A stretch of 64,000 bases of DNA from Clostridiaceae bacterium (GTDB taxonomy: Bacteria > Bacillota > Clostridia > Clostridiales > Clostridiaceae). Positions within the stretch are counted from its first letter, which is position 1. Each line of letters starts with the position of its first letter. Below are positions 54,192-62,847 of this stretch, one piece after another. Under the pieces are notes generated by a model. It ran no database searches. It was not told where the DNA came from and saw only the letters and a list, made by a program, of their open reading frames with translations. The stretch spans positions 368,079-432,078 of the forward strand of contig CABIZX010000003.1 in assembly GCA_902363375.1 (NCBI GenBank). Reading direction: 5' to 3'. The position numbers and the translations under genes are program-made.

Positions 54192-56372
54192 ATGAATATA
54201 AGAGAAGTTCTTATAAGCTTTATGAAAGAAAAAGCTTATAAGCCAATGAGTTTAAAAGAATTATCTAGAATATTTGGTATAAGTAAAAAAGAATCTAAAG
54301 AGTTTGCAAAATTATTAAGTGAAATGGAGAAGGATGGAGAGATAATTAAAAATAGAGCAGAGCTATACGGCATCCCAGAGAGAATGGGTATACTTAAGGG
54401 TGTATTTGCAGCAAATCAAAAGGGCTTTGGATTTGTAATTGTAGATGAGGATAGACCTGATATATTTATTCCAGCCAGTAATGTTAACAGTGCTATGCAC
54501 AATGATATAGTTTTAGTTAAAGTATTAAGGGATGAAAACAACGGTAGAAAGTCTGAAGGGGAAATTGTCAGAATAGTTGAAAGAAAAAATAAAAGACTAG
54601 TAGGAGTCTATGAAGATAGTAGAAACTTTGGTTTTGTAGTTCCAGATGATAAAAAAATATGTAATGACGTTTTTATCTCTAAAGGTGATAGAAATGGAGC
54701 TAAAACAGGACAAATAGTAGTAGTAGAAATCACAAGTTGGCCAGAAAAAAGGAGAAATCCTGAAGGAAAGATTATTGAAATCCTGGGGGAAAAGGGAGAT
54801 AGGGGTATAGATATTCTTACTATTATAAGAAAGCATAACCTTCCTGAAGAGTTCCCAATACAGGTAGAAGAATATGCAGAGAGAATAGAAGATGAGATTC
54901 CTCAAGGTGAAATCGATAGAAGGAGAGACCTTAGGGATGTAACTATGGTTACCATAGATGGAGAGGATGCAAAAGACTTAGATGATGCTGTCTCTGTAGA
55001 AATGCTTAAAAACGGAAACTTCAAGTTAGGAGTTCACATTGCAGATGTATCTCACTATGTAAGAGAAGGTAATGTTCTTGATAAGGAAGCATTTAAAAGG
55101 GGTACTTCTGTATATTTAATTGATAGAGTTATACCAATGCTTCCTAAGAAATTATCAAATGGCGTATGTAGTTTAAATCCAAGAGTAGATAGACTTGCGC
55201 TTAGCTGCTTTATGGAAATAGATCCTACAGGAAAAGTAGTAGATCATGATATATTTGAAAGCGTAATAAAGACTAATGAAAGAATGACCTATACTGATGT
55301 AACTAAAATTCTTAGAGATGAAGACCAAGAAACCATAGAAAAATATAAACATCTTCATGAAGATTTTAAGAATATGGGTAGACTATTTGAAATTTTAAAT
55401 AAAAAGAGACTATCAAGAGGTGCTATAGATTTTGATTTTGATGAATGCAGAATAATACTAGATGAAAATGGTAAACCAATTGATATATTACCTCGTGAAA
55501 GAGCAATTGCTAATAGAATAATAGAAGAGTTTATGCTTATTTGTAATGAAACTGTAGCAGAACATTTCTTCTGGCTTAATGCACCATTTGTATATAGAAT
55601 TCACGAAGACCCTGACATGGAAAAGCTACTTCACTTTAGTGAGTTCGTATATAATTTAGGTTACCATGTAAGATTTAAAGATGAAGAAGTTCATCCAAGT
55701 GAGCTTCAGAAAATTCTAGAAAAAGTTAAAGGTAAGAAGGAAGAGACAGTAGTTAGTACTTTACTTTTGAGGTCAATGATGAAGGCAAAATATTCTCAGG
55801 TATGTGTGGGACACTTTGGTCTTGCAGCTAAATATTATTGCCACTTCACATCTCCGATAAGAAGATATCCTGACCTTGTAATTCATAGAATTATAAAGGA
55901 AATGATAAATGAAGGATTAACACCTAAGAGAGAAAAGAGACTAAGAACCTTTGTAGTAGATGCCTCAAAGCAATCCTCTGATACAGAGAGAATGGCAGTA
56001 GATGCAGAACGTGAAGTAGATGACTTAAAGAAAGCTGAATACATGCTAGATAAGGTAGGAGAAGAGTTTGAAGGAATAATATCTTCTGTAACTAGCTTTG
56101 GTATGTTTGTTGAACTTCCTAATACTATAGAAGGACTAGTTCATATTAGTGAGCTTCATGATGACTATTATATCTATGACGAAAGACATCTAGCTCTAAT
56201 TGGAGAGAGAACTAAGAATATCTACAGGCTAGGTGACGAGGTCAAGGTAGTTTGCTCTAAAGTTGATATAGATGCACACGACATCTATTTTGAAGTAGTT
56301 AAACAAAAAGAAGAAGATGATGAAGAAGAAGAAATATCCTTAGATATAGATGATCTTATCTTCGAAGAATAA
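54192..56372 (+). CDS. rnr: Ribonuclease R
   Basis: 726 residues. N-terminal winged helix (MKEKAYKPMSLKELSRIFGI), two cold-shock domains, the RNB domain with metal-binding DGEDAKDLDDAVSVE, and a C-terminal S1 domain (GEEFEGIISSVTSFGMFVEL) with an acidic tail. It degrades structured RNA 3' to 5' and in other bacteria works with SmpB-tmRNA, encoded here at 59077 and 60674. Confidence 0.96.
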   Translation: MNIREVLISFMKEKAYKPMSLKELSRIFGISKKESKEFAKLLSEMEKDGEIIKNRAELYGIPERMGILKGVFAANQKGFGFVIVDEDRPDIFIPASNVNSAMHNDIVLVKVLRDENNGRKSEGEIVRIVERKNKRLVGVYEDSRNFGFVVPDDKKICNDVFISKGDRNGAKTGQIVVVEITSWPEKRRNPEGKIIEILGEKGDRGIDILTIIRKHNLPEEFPIQVEEYAERIEDEIPQGEIDRRRDLRDVTMVTIDGEDAKDLDDAVSVEMLKNGNFKLGVHIADVSHYVREGNVLDKEAFKRGTSVYLIDRVIPMLPKKLSNGVCSLNPRVDRLALSCFMEIDPTGKVVDHDIFESVIKTNERMTYTDVTKILRDEDQETIEKYKHLHEDFKNMGRLFEILNKKRLSRGAIDFDFDECRIILDENGKPIDILPRERAIANRIIEEFMLICNETVAEHFFWLNAPFVYRIHEDPDMEKLLHFSEFVYNLGYHVRFKDEEVHPSELQKILEKVKGKKEETVVSTLLLRSMMKAKYSQVCVGHFGLAAKYYCHFTSPIRRYPDLVIHRIIKEMINEGLTPKREKRLRTFVVDASKQSSDTERMAVDAEREVDDLKKAEYMLDKVGEEFEGIISSVTSFGMFVELPNTIEGLVHISELHDDYYIYDERHLALIGERTKNIYRLGDEVKVVCSKVDIDAHDIYFEVVKQKEEDDEEEEISLDIDDLIFEE

Positions 56373-56399
56373 AAAAAATCAGATAAAAATTTAACATTA

Positions 56400-56461
56400 T
56401 AAAAGATAAGTTTTAAATCATAATTATTAGCTGTAATATGGTTTGAACTTATCTTTTTTAT
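56400..56461 (+). terminator. Terminator of rnr
   Basis: AAAGATAAGTTTTAAATCA pairs with TGGTTTGAACTTATCTTT and is followed by T residues. Confidence 0.75.
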
Positions 56462-56538
56462 GTAATCTATTCAAATAGGATTTAATATAAGTAAGTTATA
56501 TCAGTATTTATATAGTAATTAGTGCAAATATGAAAAGA

Positions 56539-56557
56539 TTGTTAAAAACATAAACAA
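56539..56557 (+). promoter_or_regulatory. Possible Rex-like operator before the alcohol dehydrogenase
   Basis: TTGTTAA-5 bp-TAAACAA is close to the clostridial Rex palindrome TTGTTAA-4 bp-TTAACAA but one base longer and with one mismatch. Rex senses NADH/NAD+ and often controls alcohol dehydrogenase genes. Confidence 0.3.
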
Positions 56558-56672
56558 ATTGAATAAATTTTTCACAAAGTACTAGCATTTCTGAAAATTT
56601 GTGATATACTTAACTTATAAATGTTAAATAAATAACAAAATTTAAAGTTTTTTTTAATAGGAGGTTCATATT

Positions 56673-57839
56673 ATGGCACGTTTTACATTACCAAGGGATA
56701 TTTATCATGGAGAAGGAGCGTTAGAAACTCTGAAAACTTTAAAGGGGAAGAAAGCTTTCATAGTTGTTGGTGGCGGATCCATGAAGAGATTCGGATTCCT
56801 ACAAAAGGTTGAAGACTACTTAAGAGAAGCAGGTATGGAAGTTGAATTATTTGAAGGGGTAGAACCAGATCCATCAGTAGAAACTGTTATGAAGGGTGCA
56901 GAAGCTATGAGAAGCTTTGAGCCAGATTGGATAGTTGCCATGGGAGGAGGATCTCCAATAGATGCAGCAAAGGCAATGTGGATATTCTATGAATACCCAG
57001 AATTTACTTTTGAACAAGCTGTTATTCCATTTGGACTACCAGAATTAAGACAAAAGGCAAAATTTATTGCAATACCATCAACTAGTGGTACAGCTACAGA
57101 AGTTACAGCATTCTCTGTAATTACTGATTACAAAGCTAAAATTAAATACCCATTAGCTGATTTCAATATAACACCAGATATAGCAATAGTAGATCCAGCA
57201 CTTGCACAAACAATGCCAAAAACACTAGTTGCTCATACTGGAATGGATGCTTTAACTCACGCTATAGAAGCATATACAGCATCATTAAGATCAAATTTTT
57301 CAGATCCATTAGCATTAAAAGCTATTGAAATGGTAAGAGACCATTTAGTAGATTCTTATAACGGATGTGAAAAATCAAGAAACTTAATGCATGAAGCTCA
57401 ATGCCTTGCAGGAATGGCATTCTCAAATGCTCTACTAGGAATAGTTCACTCAATGGCTCATAAAACAGGAGCAGTATTCCACATTCCTCATGGATGTGCA
57501 AATGCAATCTTCCTTCCATATGTAATAGAGTACAACAGAAGCAAATGTGAAGATAGATATGCAGACATAGCTAAAATATTAAAATTAAAAGGAAACACAA
57601 ATGCAGAATTAACTGATTCATTAATCGAAATGATTAATGGATTAAACACTGCATTAAGTATTCCTCACTCAATGAAAGAATACGGTGTTACTGAAGAAGA
57701 CTTCAAAGCAAATCTTGAGTTCATAGCTCACAATGCAGTACTTGATGCATGTACAGGCTCAAACCCAAGAGAAATAGACGACAAAACAATGGAAAGACTA
57801 TTTGAATGCACTTACTATGGTAACAAAGTAGAATTTTAG
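56673..57839 (+). CDS. Iron-containing alcohol dehydrogenase
   Basis: 388 residues, RBS AGGAGGTTC. Nucleotide site GGGSPIDAAKAMW, phosphate loop IPSTSGTATEVT, and metal ligands in GMDALTHAIEAY, HSMAHKTGAVFHIPHG. It belongs to group III Fe-dependent alcohol dehydrogenases such as the NADPH-dependent butanol/ethanol enzymes of clostridia. Cofactor preference cannot be told. Confidence 0.93.
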   Translation: MARFTLPRDIYHGEGALETLKTLKGKKAFIVVGGGSMKRFGFLQKVEDYLREAGMEVELFEGVEPDPSVETVMKGAEAMRSFEPDWIVAMGGGSPIDAAKAMWIFYEYPEFTFEQAVIPFGLPELRQKAKFIAIPSTSGTATEVTAFSVITDYKAKIKYPLADFNITPDIAIVDPALAQTMPKTLVAHTGMDALTHAIEAYTASLRSNFSDPLALKAIEMVRDHLVDSYNGCEKSRNLMHEAQCLAGMAFSNALLGIVHSMAHKTGAVFHIPHGCANAIFLPYVIEYNRSKCEDRYADIAKILKLKGNTNAELTDSLIEMINGLNTALSIPHSMKEYGVTEEDFKANLEFIAHNAVLDACTGSNPREIDDKTMERLFECTYYGNKVEF

Positions 57840-58509
57840 GATTTAGTCATTGCAACATGGTAAAAAGGGGTTTAATTGCAATAGAGGGAGACAATAATTA
57901 ATTTTAGTTAGTGGAAGAAACTCCACTGAAAAGTGGAGTTTCTTATATTATGTTATTAATTCTGTTGAACTAAGGTACAGCAGATTTAAAAAATATCCTT
58001 ATATAATTCATCAAATCAAATCAAATCAAATCAACTTGGAAGAGCTGTCTCAAAGTAGAGTTTAAAAAAATTCTACCGTGAGACAGCTCTTCTAAGCTTC
58101 ACTCCAAATCTATGATTTGGCAAAGTGAAGCTTACTCCTTAGAACAAAGTGAAAAGGAGTTTCCTTACGACCATGAGGAGAAAGCAATCTATGAGGAGAT
58201 CACTGAAACCCCCACAGCGCCAACAACTAGTTAAATAGTTACCTAGTTATATAGTTATATAGTAATATAGGTAAATAGTTTCCTATATAAAAATAGAGCT
58301 ATTTAAAAAGTTTTCTATATAAATATTTTTAATTTTATACAGTTAAAATGTAGGTGTTCCCTAGAGGGTTTAAATGTAGTTATATCAAGGGATTAGCTAG
58401 GGAAGAACATAAAAACATGGGAATTGAAGAAACTAAATTAATATAAGTTATTATACATTCTATATAAAATATAATTACGTAATTTATCACAGAAATATAT
58501 AGTGATATT
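57840..58509 (+). other. Repeat-rich noncoding region after the alcohol dehydrogenase
   Basis: It holds a terminator (GAAACTCCACT with AGTGGAGTTTC, about 57915-57945), a period-5 tandem (ATCAA x5, 58011-58034), a large hairpin GAGCTGTCTC..GAGACAGCTC (58038-58090), repeat R copy 2 and a TAGTTATA-type low-complexity stretch (about 58225-58290). No ORF seen. Confidence 0.55.
58096..58170 (+). repeat. Chromosomal dispersed repeat R, copy 2
   Basis: CTTCACTCCAAATCTATGAT, then TTGG..CTTACTCC and GGAGTTTCCTTACG. It shares order and words with copies near 45754 and 59545. Confidence 0.6.
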
Positions 58510-58734
58510 TTATTTATTTTTTTGTTTTTCTCTAAAACCTAATAAATAGAAGAAAATTCCTATAAGAGCAAATATATAAATAAATATATTTATTCCAGGT
58601 ATGGGTATGTCCATTATTTTTTGGCCGACCCACAAGTACCAATGTAAATATGAAATTAATCTTTCAATGGTGTATATTAATCCACTTGATATAATAAAGA
58701 CAGTACCTAGTTGTAAATAATTTTTTTCATTCAT
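58510..58734 (-). CDS. Small membrane protein, unknown (74 aa)
   Basis: Minus strand, ATG at 58734 with GGTGAGG upstream. Two hydrophobic segments (about residues 8-28 and 48-66) joined by WYLWVGQKIMDIPIPG. No family recognised. Confidence 0.55.
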   Translation of the reverse strand: MNEKNYLQLGTVFIISSGLIYTIERLISYLHWYLWVGQKIMDIPIPGINIFIYIFALIGIFFYLLGFREKQKNK

Positions 58735-59076
58735 AAATAACCTCACCTTTTCAAAATTATATGGCTATATTAAATATGTAATATGGATTATTAATATTAA
58801 CCTACAATTATAATGTAATATAACTATATTATATTGTAGCTAAGTCCATGGGTAAAGAAAATTTAGGTAAAAACTCCATATTTTTAAATTGTATATTATA
58901 CTTAAGATATAAACTTTTTAGATAGTTAAAATTCATATATTTCAAGGTTAATAATTACAATATTTATAATTTAGGTTATAATAAAAATAGGTTATACTAT
59001 ACAATACATTTTAAATTTAGTAAAATCACATGTATAATGAGAAAATTATATATTAATCATAAAAGTAGGTGAAAAC
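58735..59076 (+). other. Noncoding gap before smpB
   Basis: AT-rich, no ORF and no clear structured RNA. GGTTATACTATACAAT (about 58990-59005) could be part of a promoter for smpB. Confidence 0.35.
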
Positions 59077-59544
59077 ATGGCAAAGAAATTAGGAACTAAA
59101 ACTTTAGTAGAAAATAGAAAAGCAAGACACGATTACTTCATAGAAGAAGCTATGGAAGCTGGAATAGTACTTGTAGGAACAGAAGTTAAATCTATAAGAG
59201 CTGGAAAAGCAAACCTTAGAGACAGCTATGCAGATGTATACAATGGAGAAGTCTTCGTAAAAAATATGCACATAAGCCCTTATGAGCAAGGAAACATATT
59301 TAACAAAGATCCTCTAAGAGTAAGAAAGCTGCTTCTTCACAAAGGAGAAATAGATAAACTTTTAGGATTCACAGCTCAAAAGGGGTACACTCTAATACCA
59401 CTTAGCTTATATCTTAAAGATGGTAAAGTAAAAGTGAACCTTGGAGTATGTAGAGGTAAAAAAGATTACGATAAGAGAGATGTAATGCTAGAAAAAGCAG
59501 CTAAGAGAGACATAGACAGACAAATGAAAGAGAAATATAGGTAA
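59077..59544 (+). CDS. smpB: SsrA-binding protein SmpB
   Basis: 155 residues. [31 protein letters not shown], here read in two parts, and [15 protein letters not shown] plus the C-terminal [18 protein letters not shown] are full SmpB signatures. It binds the tRNA-like domain of tmRNA, whose gene is 1.1 kb downstream, to rescue stalled ribosomes. Confidence 0.97.
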   Translation: MAKKLGTKTLVENRKARHDYFIEEAMEAGIVLVGTEVKSIRAGKANLRDSYADVYNGEVFVKNMHISPYEQGNIFNKDPLRVRKLLLHKGEIDKLLGFTAQKGYTLIPLSLYLKDGKVKVNLGVCRGKKDYDKRDVMLEKAAKRDIDRQMKEKYR

Positions 59545-59625
59545 GAATCTAAATCTTTGATTTAGTTATTCAAACCTACTCATGGGAACGAACGTGAGCA
59601 GGAGTTTCCTTTGCACAATAGAATT
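59545..59625 (+). repeat. Chromosomal dispersed repeat R, copy 3
   Basis: ATCTAAATCTTTGATTTAG, then CTACTCATGGG and CAGGAGTTTCCTTTGC. Follows the smpB stop directly, as copy 1 follows its gene. Confidence 0.55.
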
Positions 59626-59670
59626 TTGCTATGAAGTATGGGAAGTTTAAATAGGGGGGAGGGGTAAAGG

Positions 59671-60282
59671 ATGAAAAGAATAATTACCATTCAACATACT
59701 CAATCAGTGCATCACACCAATGGGATGATTGGTTCATGGACAGATTGGGATTTAACTAACCTAGGAAAAGAACAAGCAAATAACATTGGGATAAAGCTTA
59801 AGGAAGAACTTTCAAAAGATAGTGTCTATGTTATGTATTCTTCAGACTTAAAAAGAGCAAAACAGACTGCTGAAATTGTAGCAAAGCATTTAAACTTAGA
59901 ACCCATCTTCAATGAAGCTCTAAGGGAACGTAACCTTGGTTCTGCTGTAGGCAAAAGTGTACAATGGCTTAGAGAAAATCAAACAGCATGGGAAAAGACA
60001 ATTGATGATAGATGTGTACCAGATGCTGAATCTAGAAGAGAAACTTGGAAGCGTCTAGAGCCTTTCTACAATGATATAATGAGTAGTGATGATAAGAATA
60101 TAATTATTGTTTCCCATGGGGACACATTAAGTATTTTCAACGCTATGTGGTTAGGACTTAAACCAGAAGATCTTAATAACTGTGATTTATTTGGATTTGC
60201 AGGTGGAGTTTCTCATTTTATAGAAGATGGCAATGGAAAACACATCATAAAGAGACTAAGCGATATATCTTATATAAAATAG
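59671..60282 (+). CDS. Histidine phosphatase superfamily protein
   Basis: 203 residues, RBS GGGGGGAGGGG. The family start is present but the usual R-H-G is Q-H-T (IITIQHTQSVHH). The region SDLKRAKQTAEIVAKHL, EALRERNLG and the second His in IVSHGDTLSIF are intact. It may be a phosphoglycerate mutase-like phosphatase; the replaced Arg makes the substrate and activity uncertain. Confidence 0.85.
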   Translation: MKRIITIQHTQSVHHTNGMIGSWTDWDLTNLGKEQANNIGIKLKEELSKDSVYVMYSSDLKRAKQTAEIVAKHLNLEPIFNEALRERNLGSAVGKSVQWLRENQTAWEKTIDDRCVPDAESRRETWKRLEPFYNDIMSSDDKNIIIVSHGDTLSIFNAMWLGLKPEDLNNCDLFGFAGGVSHFIEDGNGKHIIKRLSDISYIK

Positions 60283-60327
60283 TTTGAGCTACCTATATAG
60301 GATAAAATAAACTTATATTTGGTGTGA

Positions 60328-60355
60328 AAGTATCATTAAAAGTGGTACTTTTTTT
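60328..60355 (+). terminator. Terminator of the phosphatase gene
   Basis: AAGTATCA..AAAAG..TGGTACTT followed by seven T. Confidence 0.7.
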
Positions 60356-60359
60356 ATTT

Positions 60360-60520
60360 AGGCACGTGAAAATAAATAATAGACCAAAGATTCGATGTAT
60401 ATTTGTCACGAGACAAGGAGTTAAAACCCTGTCATAGTGGTGCTATGACAGGATTTTAACGACGCAGTATTCGTGGCAAATAGGCGAGAAAACTGATCTA
60501 TTATTTATTTGATAGTGCCT
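60360..60520 (+). repeat. 161-bp nested palindrome (MITE-like)
   Basis: Four nested inverted pairs share one axis: AGGCAC 60360-60365 with GTGCCT 60515-60520; a 14-bp pair 60370-60383 with 60497-60510; TATTTGTCACGA (60400-60411) with TCGTGGCAAATA (60471-60482); and an 18-bp pair 60420-60437 with 60443-60460 around a 5-nt loop. It could be a small non-autonomous element or an RNA gene. Confidence 0.7.
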
Positions 60521-60602
60521 TATATAGATTTGTCAAATACCATATGTAGAATCTAAAGGAAATATGTCCATAAACACTATAAAACTTTTTACAAAACTTT
60601 AC

Positions 60603-60631
60603 TTGCTATAAGTATTGATATTGTTTATAAT
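60603..60631 (+). promoter_or_regulatory. ssrA promoter
   Basis: TTGCTA (60603-60608), 17-bp spacer, TATAAT (60626-60631), about 40 bp before the mature tmRNA end. Confidence 0.65.
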
Positions 60632-60673
60632 GAATATACGTGGTAATCACTAATAATTACCACTACCTAACAT

Positions 60674-61030
60674 GGGGGCGTACTGGTTTCGACGGGGGTA
60701 CGTGACATATAGGAAGCGAGTAGAGGGAACTCATGGGCCCGCTTTAAAAAACTATGGGATTAAAGATAAACGCAGAAGACAATTTTGCATTAGCAGCTTA
60801 GTATAGTTGCTCGTCCTACCTTTGAGTCCCACGGCTTAGGATAGGGCGCCGATTAGTGGGGAACCGAGCCATGGAAAGCTTTGACCATGGAACGGAATTT
60901 ATGAAGCTACTGAAGTAGAAACCCGGTCTCTAGGGGTTATATGGAGGGAATGTTAAAATAGAGACTGCACTCGGAGATGCTTATGTGGAATGGCTTTCGG
61001 ACAGGAGTTCGATTCTCCTCGCCTCCACCA
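60674..61030 (+). ncRNA. ssrA: Transfer-messenger RNA (tmRNA)
   Basis: The 5' GGGGGCGTACTGGTTTCGAC and the 3' GTTCGATTCTCCTCGCCTCC with encoded ACCA form the alanyl acceptor and T arms. The acceptor stem pairs GGGGGCG with CGCCTCC. The tag frame starts at GCA 60772 and reads AEDNFALAA before TAG at 60799-60801. It rescues stalled ribosomes with SmpB. Confidence 0.98.
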
Positions 61031-61033
61031 ATG

Positions 61034-61063
61034 AAACCCTCGACAGGAATGTCGAGGGTTTTC
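61034..61063 (+). terminator. ssrA terminator
   Basis: AAACCCTCGACA pairs with TGTCGAGGGTTT, followed by T-rich sequence. Confidence 0.92.
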
Positions 61064-61363
61064 TTTATACTATAAGCTTAGAATAATGTATAGAGAACAT
61101 TATCATAAATAATGTATAATTTAGGTTATTGAAGTTTGATGTGCTTTTTATTATTAAAAAAATACTATGTTTAAGAAATGATAACAGCTTATATAGCATA
61201 TAGATAGTTCTTGATTTTTAGTAATAAAAAAACTTTTAGGCAAGAATGTCTGTAATGAAGTAGGAAAATTTAGTATAAAATAATGAAATAAAAAATATTT
61301 TAATAAATGTAAAAAATAAGCTATAACATCTATATATTATGGCTTACTTTGAGGTTAATAAAA
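61064..61363 (+). other. Upstream region of the retron operon
   Basis: 300 bp, AT-rich, no ORF. A 9-bp inverted repeat (TAAGCTATA 61317-61325 with TATGGCTTA 61338-61346, one wobble) lies just before the first RBS and might be an operator or early hairpin. Confidence 0.4.
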
Positions 61364-62293
61364 ATGAATAATTTTAAAAAACGTATGTATAAGAAAGAAA
61401 CAGAAGAATATAATGTGTCGCCTTATATTATTGCAAAGGCAACAAAAGTTTTTGAAAATAAACAATGGTCAATAGATAAAAATAGTGATGATATGAGTAT
61501 TAATTGGCAGAAGCGTTTTAATATGTATTGTTTAATGCTTAACAAACTAGAAGAAATACAGCAAGAGCTTATTTTAGAGTTGACAAATGAATATGTATAT
61601 ATTAGCAGTATTGATTATACTGCTCAACTAAATTGTTTACTAACTAAACTTTATAAAGGAAATTATGAAAATGTAAGGAAATATAATAAGGTTTATGTTA
61701 TGCCTCTAATAGCTCCTACAGATAAAGCTTTAAACAAGGTTAAAAGTTCAACATATCTTGCATATATGTTTTCAATTACTGAATTAGCATATAATGAATA
61801 TCTTAAAGATAATAATAATAAAGATGTTAGCTTTAAACGGGTTGAAGAAATAGAGTCATTACCACACGGTATTAATAATAAAGATGGTTCAATAATTTTT
61901 TTAGTTGATGATTTTATTGGAACTGGAGATACTGCAATTGAAGCGTTGGATGAGCTGCTTAAAGCTGGTATATCAAAGGAAAAGATTATAGTAATATCTT
62001 TGTTAGGAATGGACTTTGGTATTGAAAAATTAAAAAATCAAGGCATACAGGTTTTTTCATCTTCTATTAAATATAAAGGAATTACTGATAGGTATAAAGG
62101 ACAAGAATTAGAACAAAAAAAAGAAATTATGAAATCTATAGAAAATAATATGAATATAAAGCCAGAATTAGAATTTGGATATAAGGGTTCAGAAGCATTG
62201 GTTACTATGGCTAGAACACCTAATAATACATTTCCTATATTTTGGCAGGATGATAAAAAGAAAGGATATGTAGCACCATTTCCGAGGAGGTAG
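61364..62293 (+). CDS. Retron-associated phosphoribosyltransferase-like effector
   Basis: 309 residues; the ATG at 61364 has GAGGT 8 bp upstream. The PRPP-binding loop is clear: IIFLVDDFIGTGDTAIEAL (VDD at 181-183, GTGDT 186-190). The C-terminal TPNNTFPIFW stretch is typical of PRTase-like proteins of defence loci. It lies in one operon with a small winged-helix-like gene and a retron reverse transcriptase. PRTase plus winged helix is the effector set of one described retron group (type III in the Mestre classification, as I recall). As effector it is expected to be toxic once phage triggers the retron. Confidence 0.82.
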   Translation: MNNFKKRMYKKETEEYNVSPYIIAKATKVFENKQWSIDKNSDDMSINWQKRFNMYCLMLNKLEEIQQELILELTNEYVYISSIDYTAQLNCLLTKLYKGNYENVRKYNKVYVMPLIAPTDKALNKVKSSTYLAYMFSITELAYNEYLKDNNNKDVSFKRVEEIESLPHGINNKDGSIIFLVDDFIGTGDTAIEALDELLKAGISKEKIIVISLLGMDFGIEKLKNQGIQVFSSSIKYKGITDRYKGQELEQKKEIMKSIENNMNIKPELEFGYKGSEALVTMARTPNNTFPIFWQDDKKKGYVAPFPRR

Positions 62294-62296
62294 TAT

Positions 62297-62584
62297 ATGA
62301 AAGATGAAATCTTAGTATTATTATTACAAATAATAAAAAATAATGAAAACATTCAGAGATTAATGGAATATGGTTTAGAATATTATCAAATGGCGGAATA
62401 TATAAATTTGGCATTAAATCAAGATTATGTTATAATACAAGCAGATAAATTAGTAGTAACTGAAAAAGGCATAGATAAAATTAAATTGTTAAATCAGAGT
62501 ACTAAAAATCAGTGGATTAGACCTCTTTATGAGAAAAGAGTAAATAGGTTAGATAAATATGATATATATATACCATTAAAATAG
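62297..62584 (+). CDS. Small winged-helix-like retron partner
   Basis: 95 residues. RBS GAGGAGG overlaps the end of the PRTase gene. NIQRLMEYGLEYYQMAEYIN, LNQDYVIIQADKLVVTEKG looks like a winged helix with a beta wing. The basic C-terminus (LYEKRVNRLDKYDIYIPLK) may contact nucleic acid. It may link the effector to the msDNA, but this is inference. Confidence 0.65.
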   Translation: MKDEILVLLLQIIKNNENIQRLMEYGLEYYQMAEYINLALNQDYVIIQADKLVVTEKGIDKIKLLNQSTKNQWIRPLYEKRVNRLDKYDIYIPLK

Positions 62585-62594
62585 TTAAATATGA

Positions 62595-62824
62595 TTCCAA
62601 TTATTATTAGATTCACCGTGCTTACGCACTTCGAATAGCGAGTCGTTATTCTTTTAGGGGATGGCCCTTTCTAGCCAGCACTAAAAGTTTTATTACTTAA
62701 CAGGAGTTAATCCATAAAACTTTTAGTGCTAGTGGAACTTTTTGCAAAAGTTCCACAGCATAGATAGATTCCTGCGTAATCTATCTATGCGATATTTAAT
62801 TTCTTCAGGTAATAATAATTGGAA
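62595..62824 (+). ncRNA. Retron msr-msd noncoding RNA
   Basis: Perfect 15-bp a1/a2 inverted repeats: 62595-62609 and 62810-62824. A guanine at 62610, directly after a1, is the candidate branch nucleotide. msr part: hairpins GTGC-TTAC-GCAC (62618-62629) and GAATA..TATTC (62633-62651). msd part: a 17-bp stem (62677-62693 with 62714-62730), an 11-bp stem (62732-62742 with 62746-62756) and a 13-bp stem (62758-62770 with 62778-62790). It lies right before the RT gene, as in most retrons. Confidence 0.85.
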
Positions 62825-62847
62825 CATTTTTTTGTTGAGGTAGTAAT

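Noticed and set aside
58005-58036. CRISPR-like short repeat array
   Set aside because: It is a period-5 microsatellite without spacers, and no cas genes are in the window.
60360-60520. CRISPR repeat pair
   Set aside because: Nested inverted repeats on a single axis, not direct repeats with spacers.
62038-62352. 104-codon minus-strand ORF
   Set aside because: Antisense to the PRTase gene, no RBS, no family likeness.
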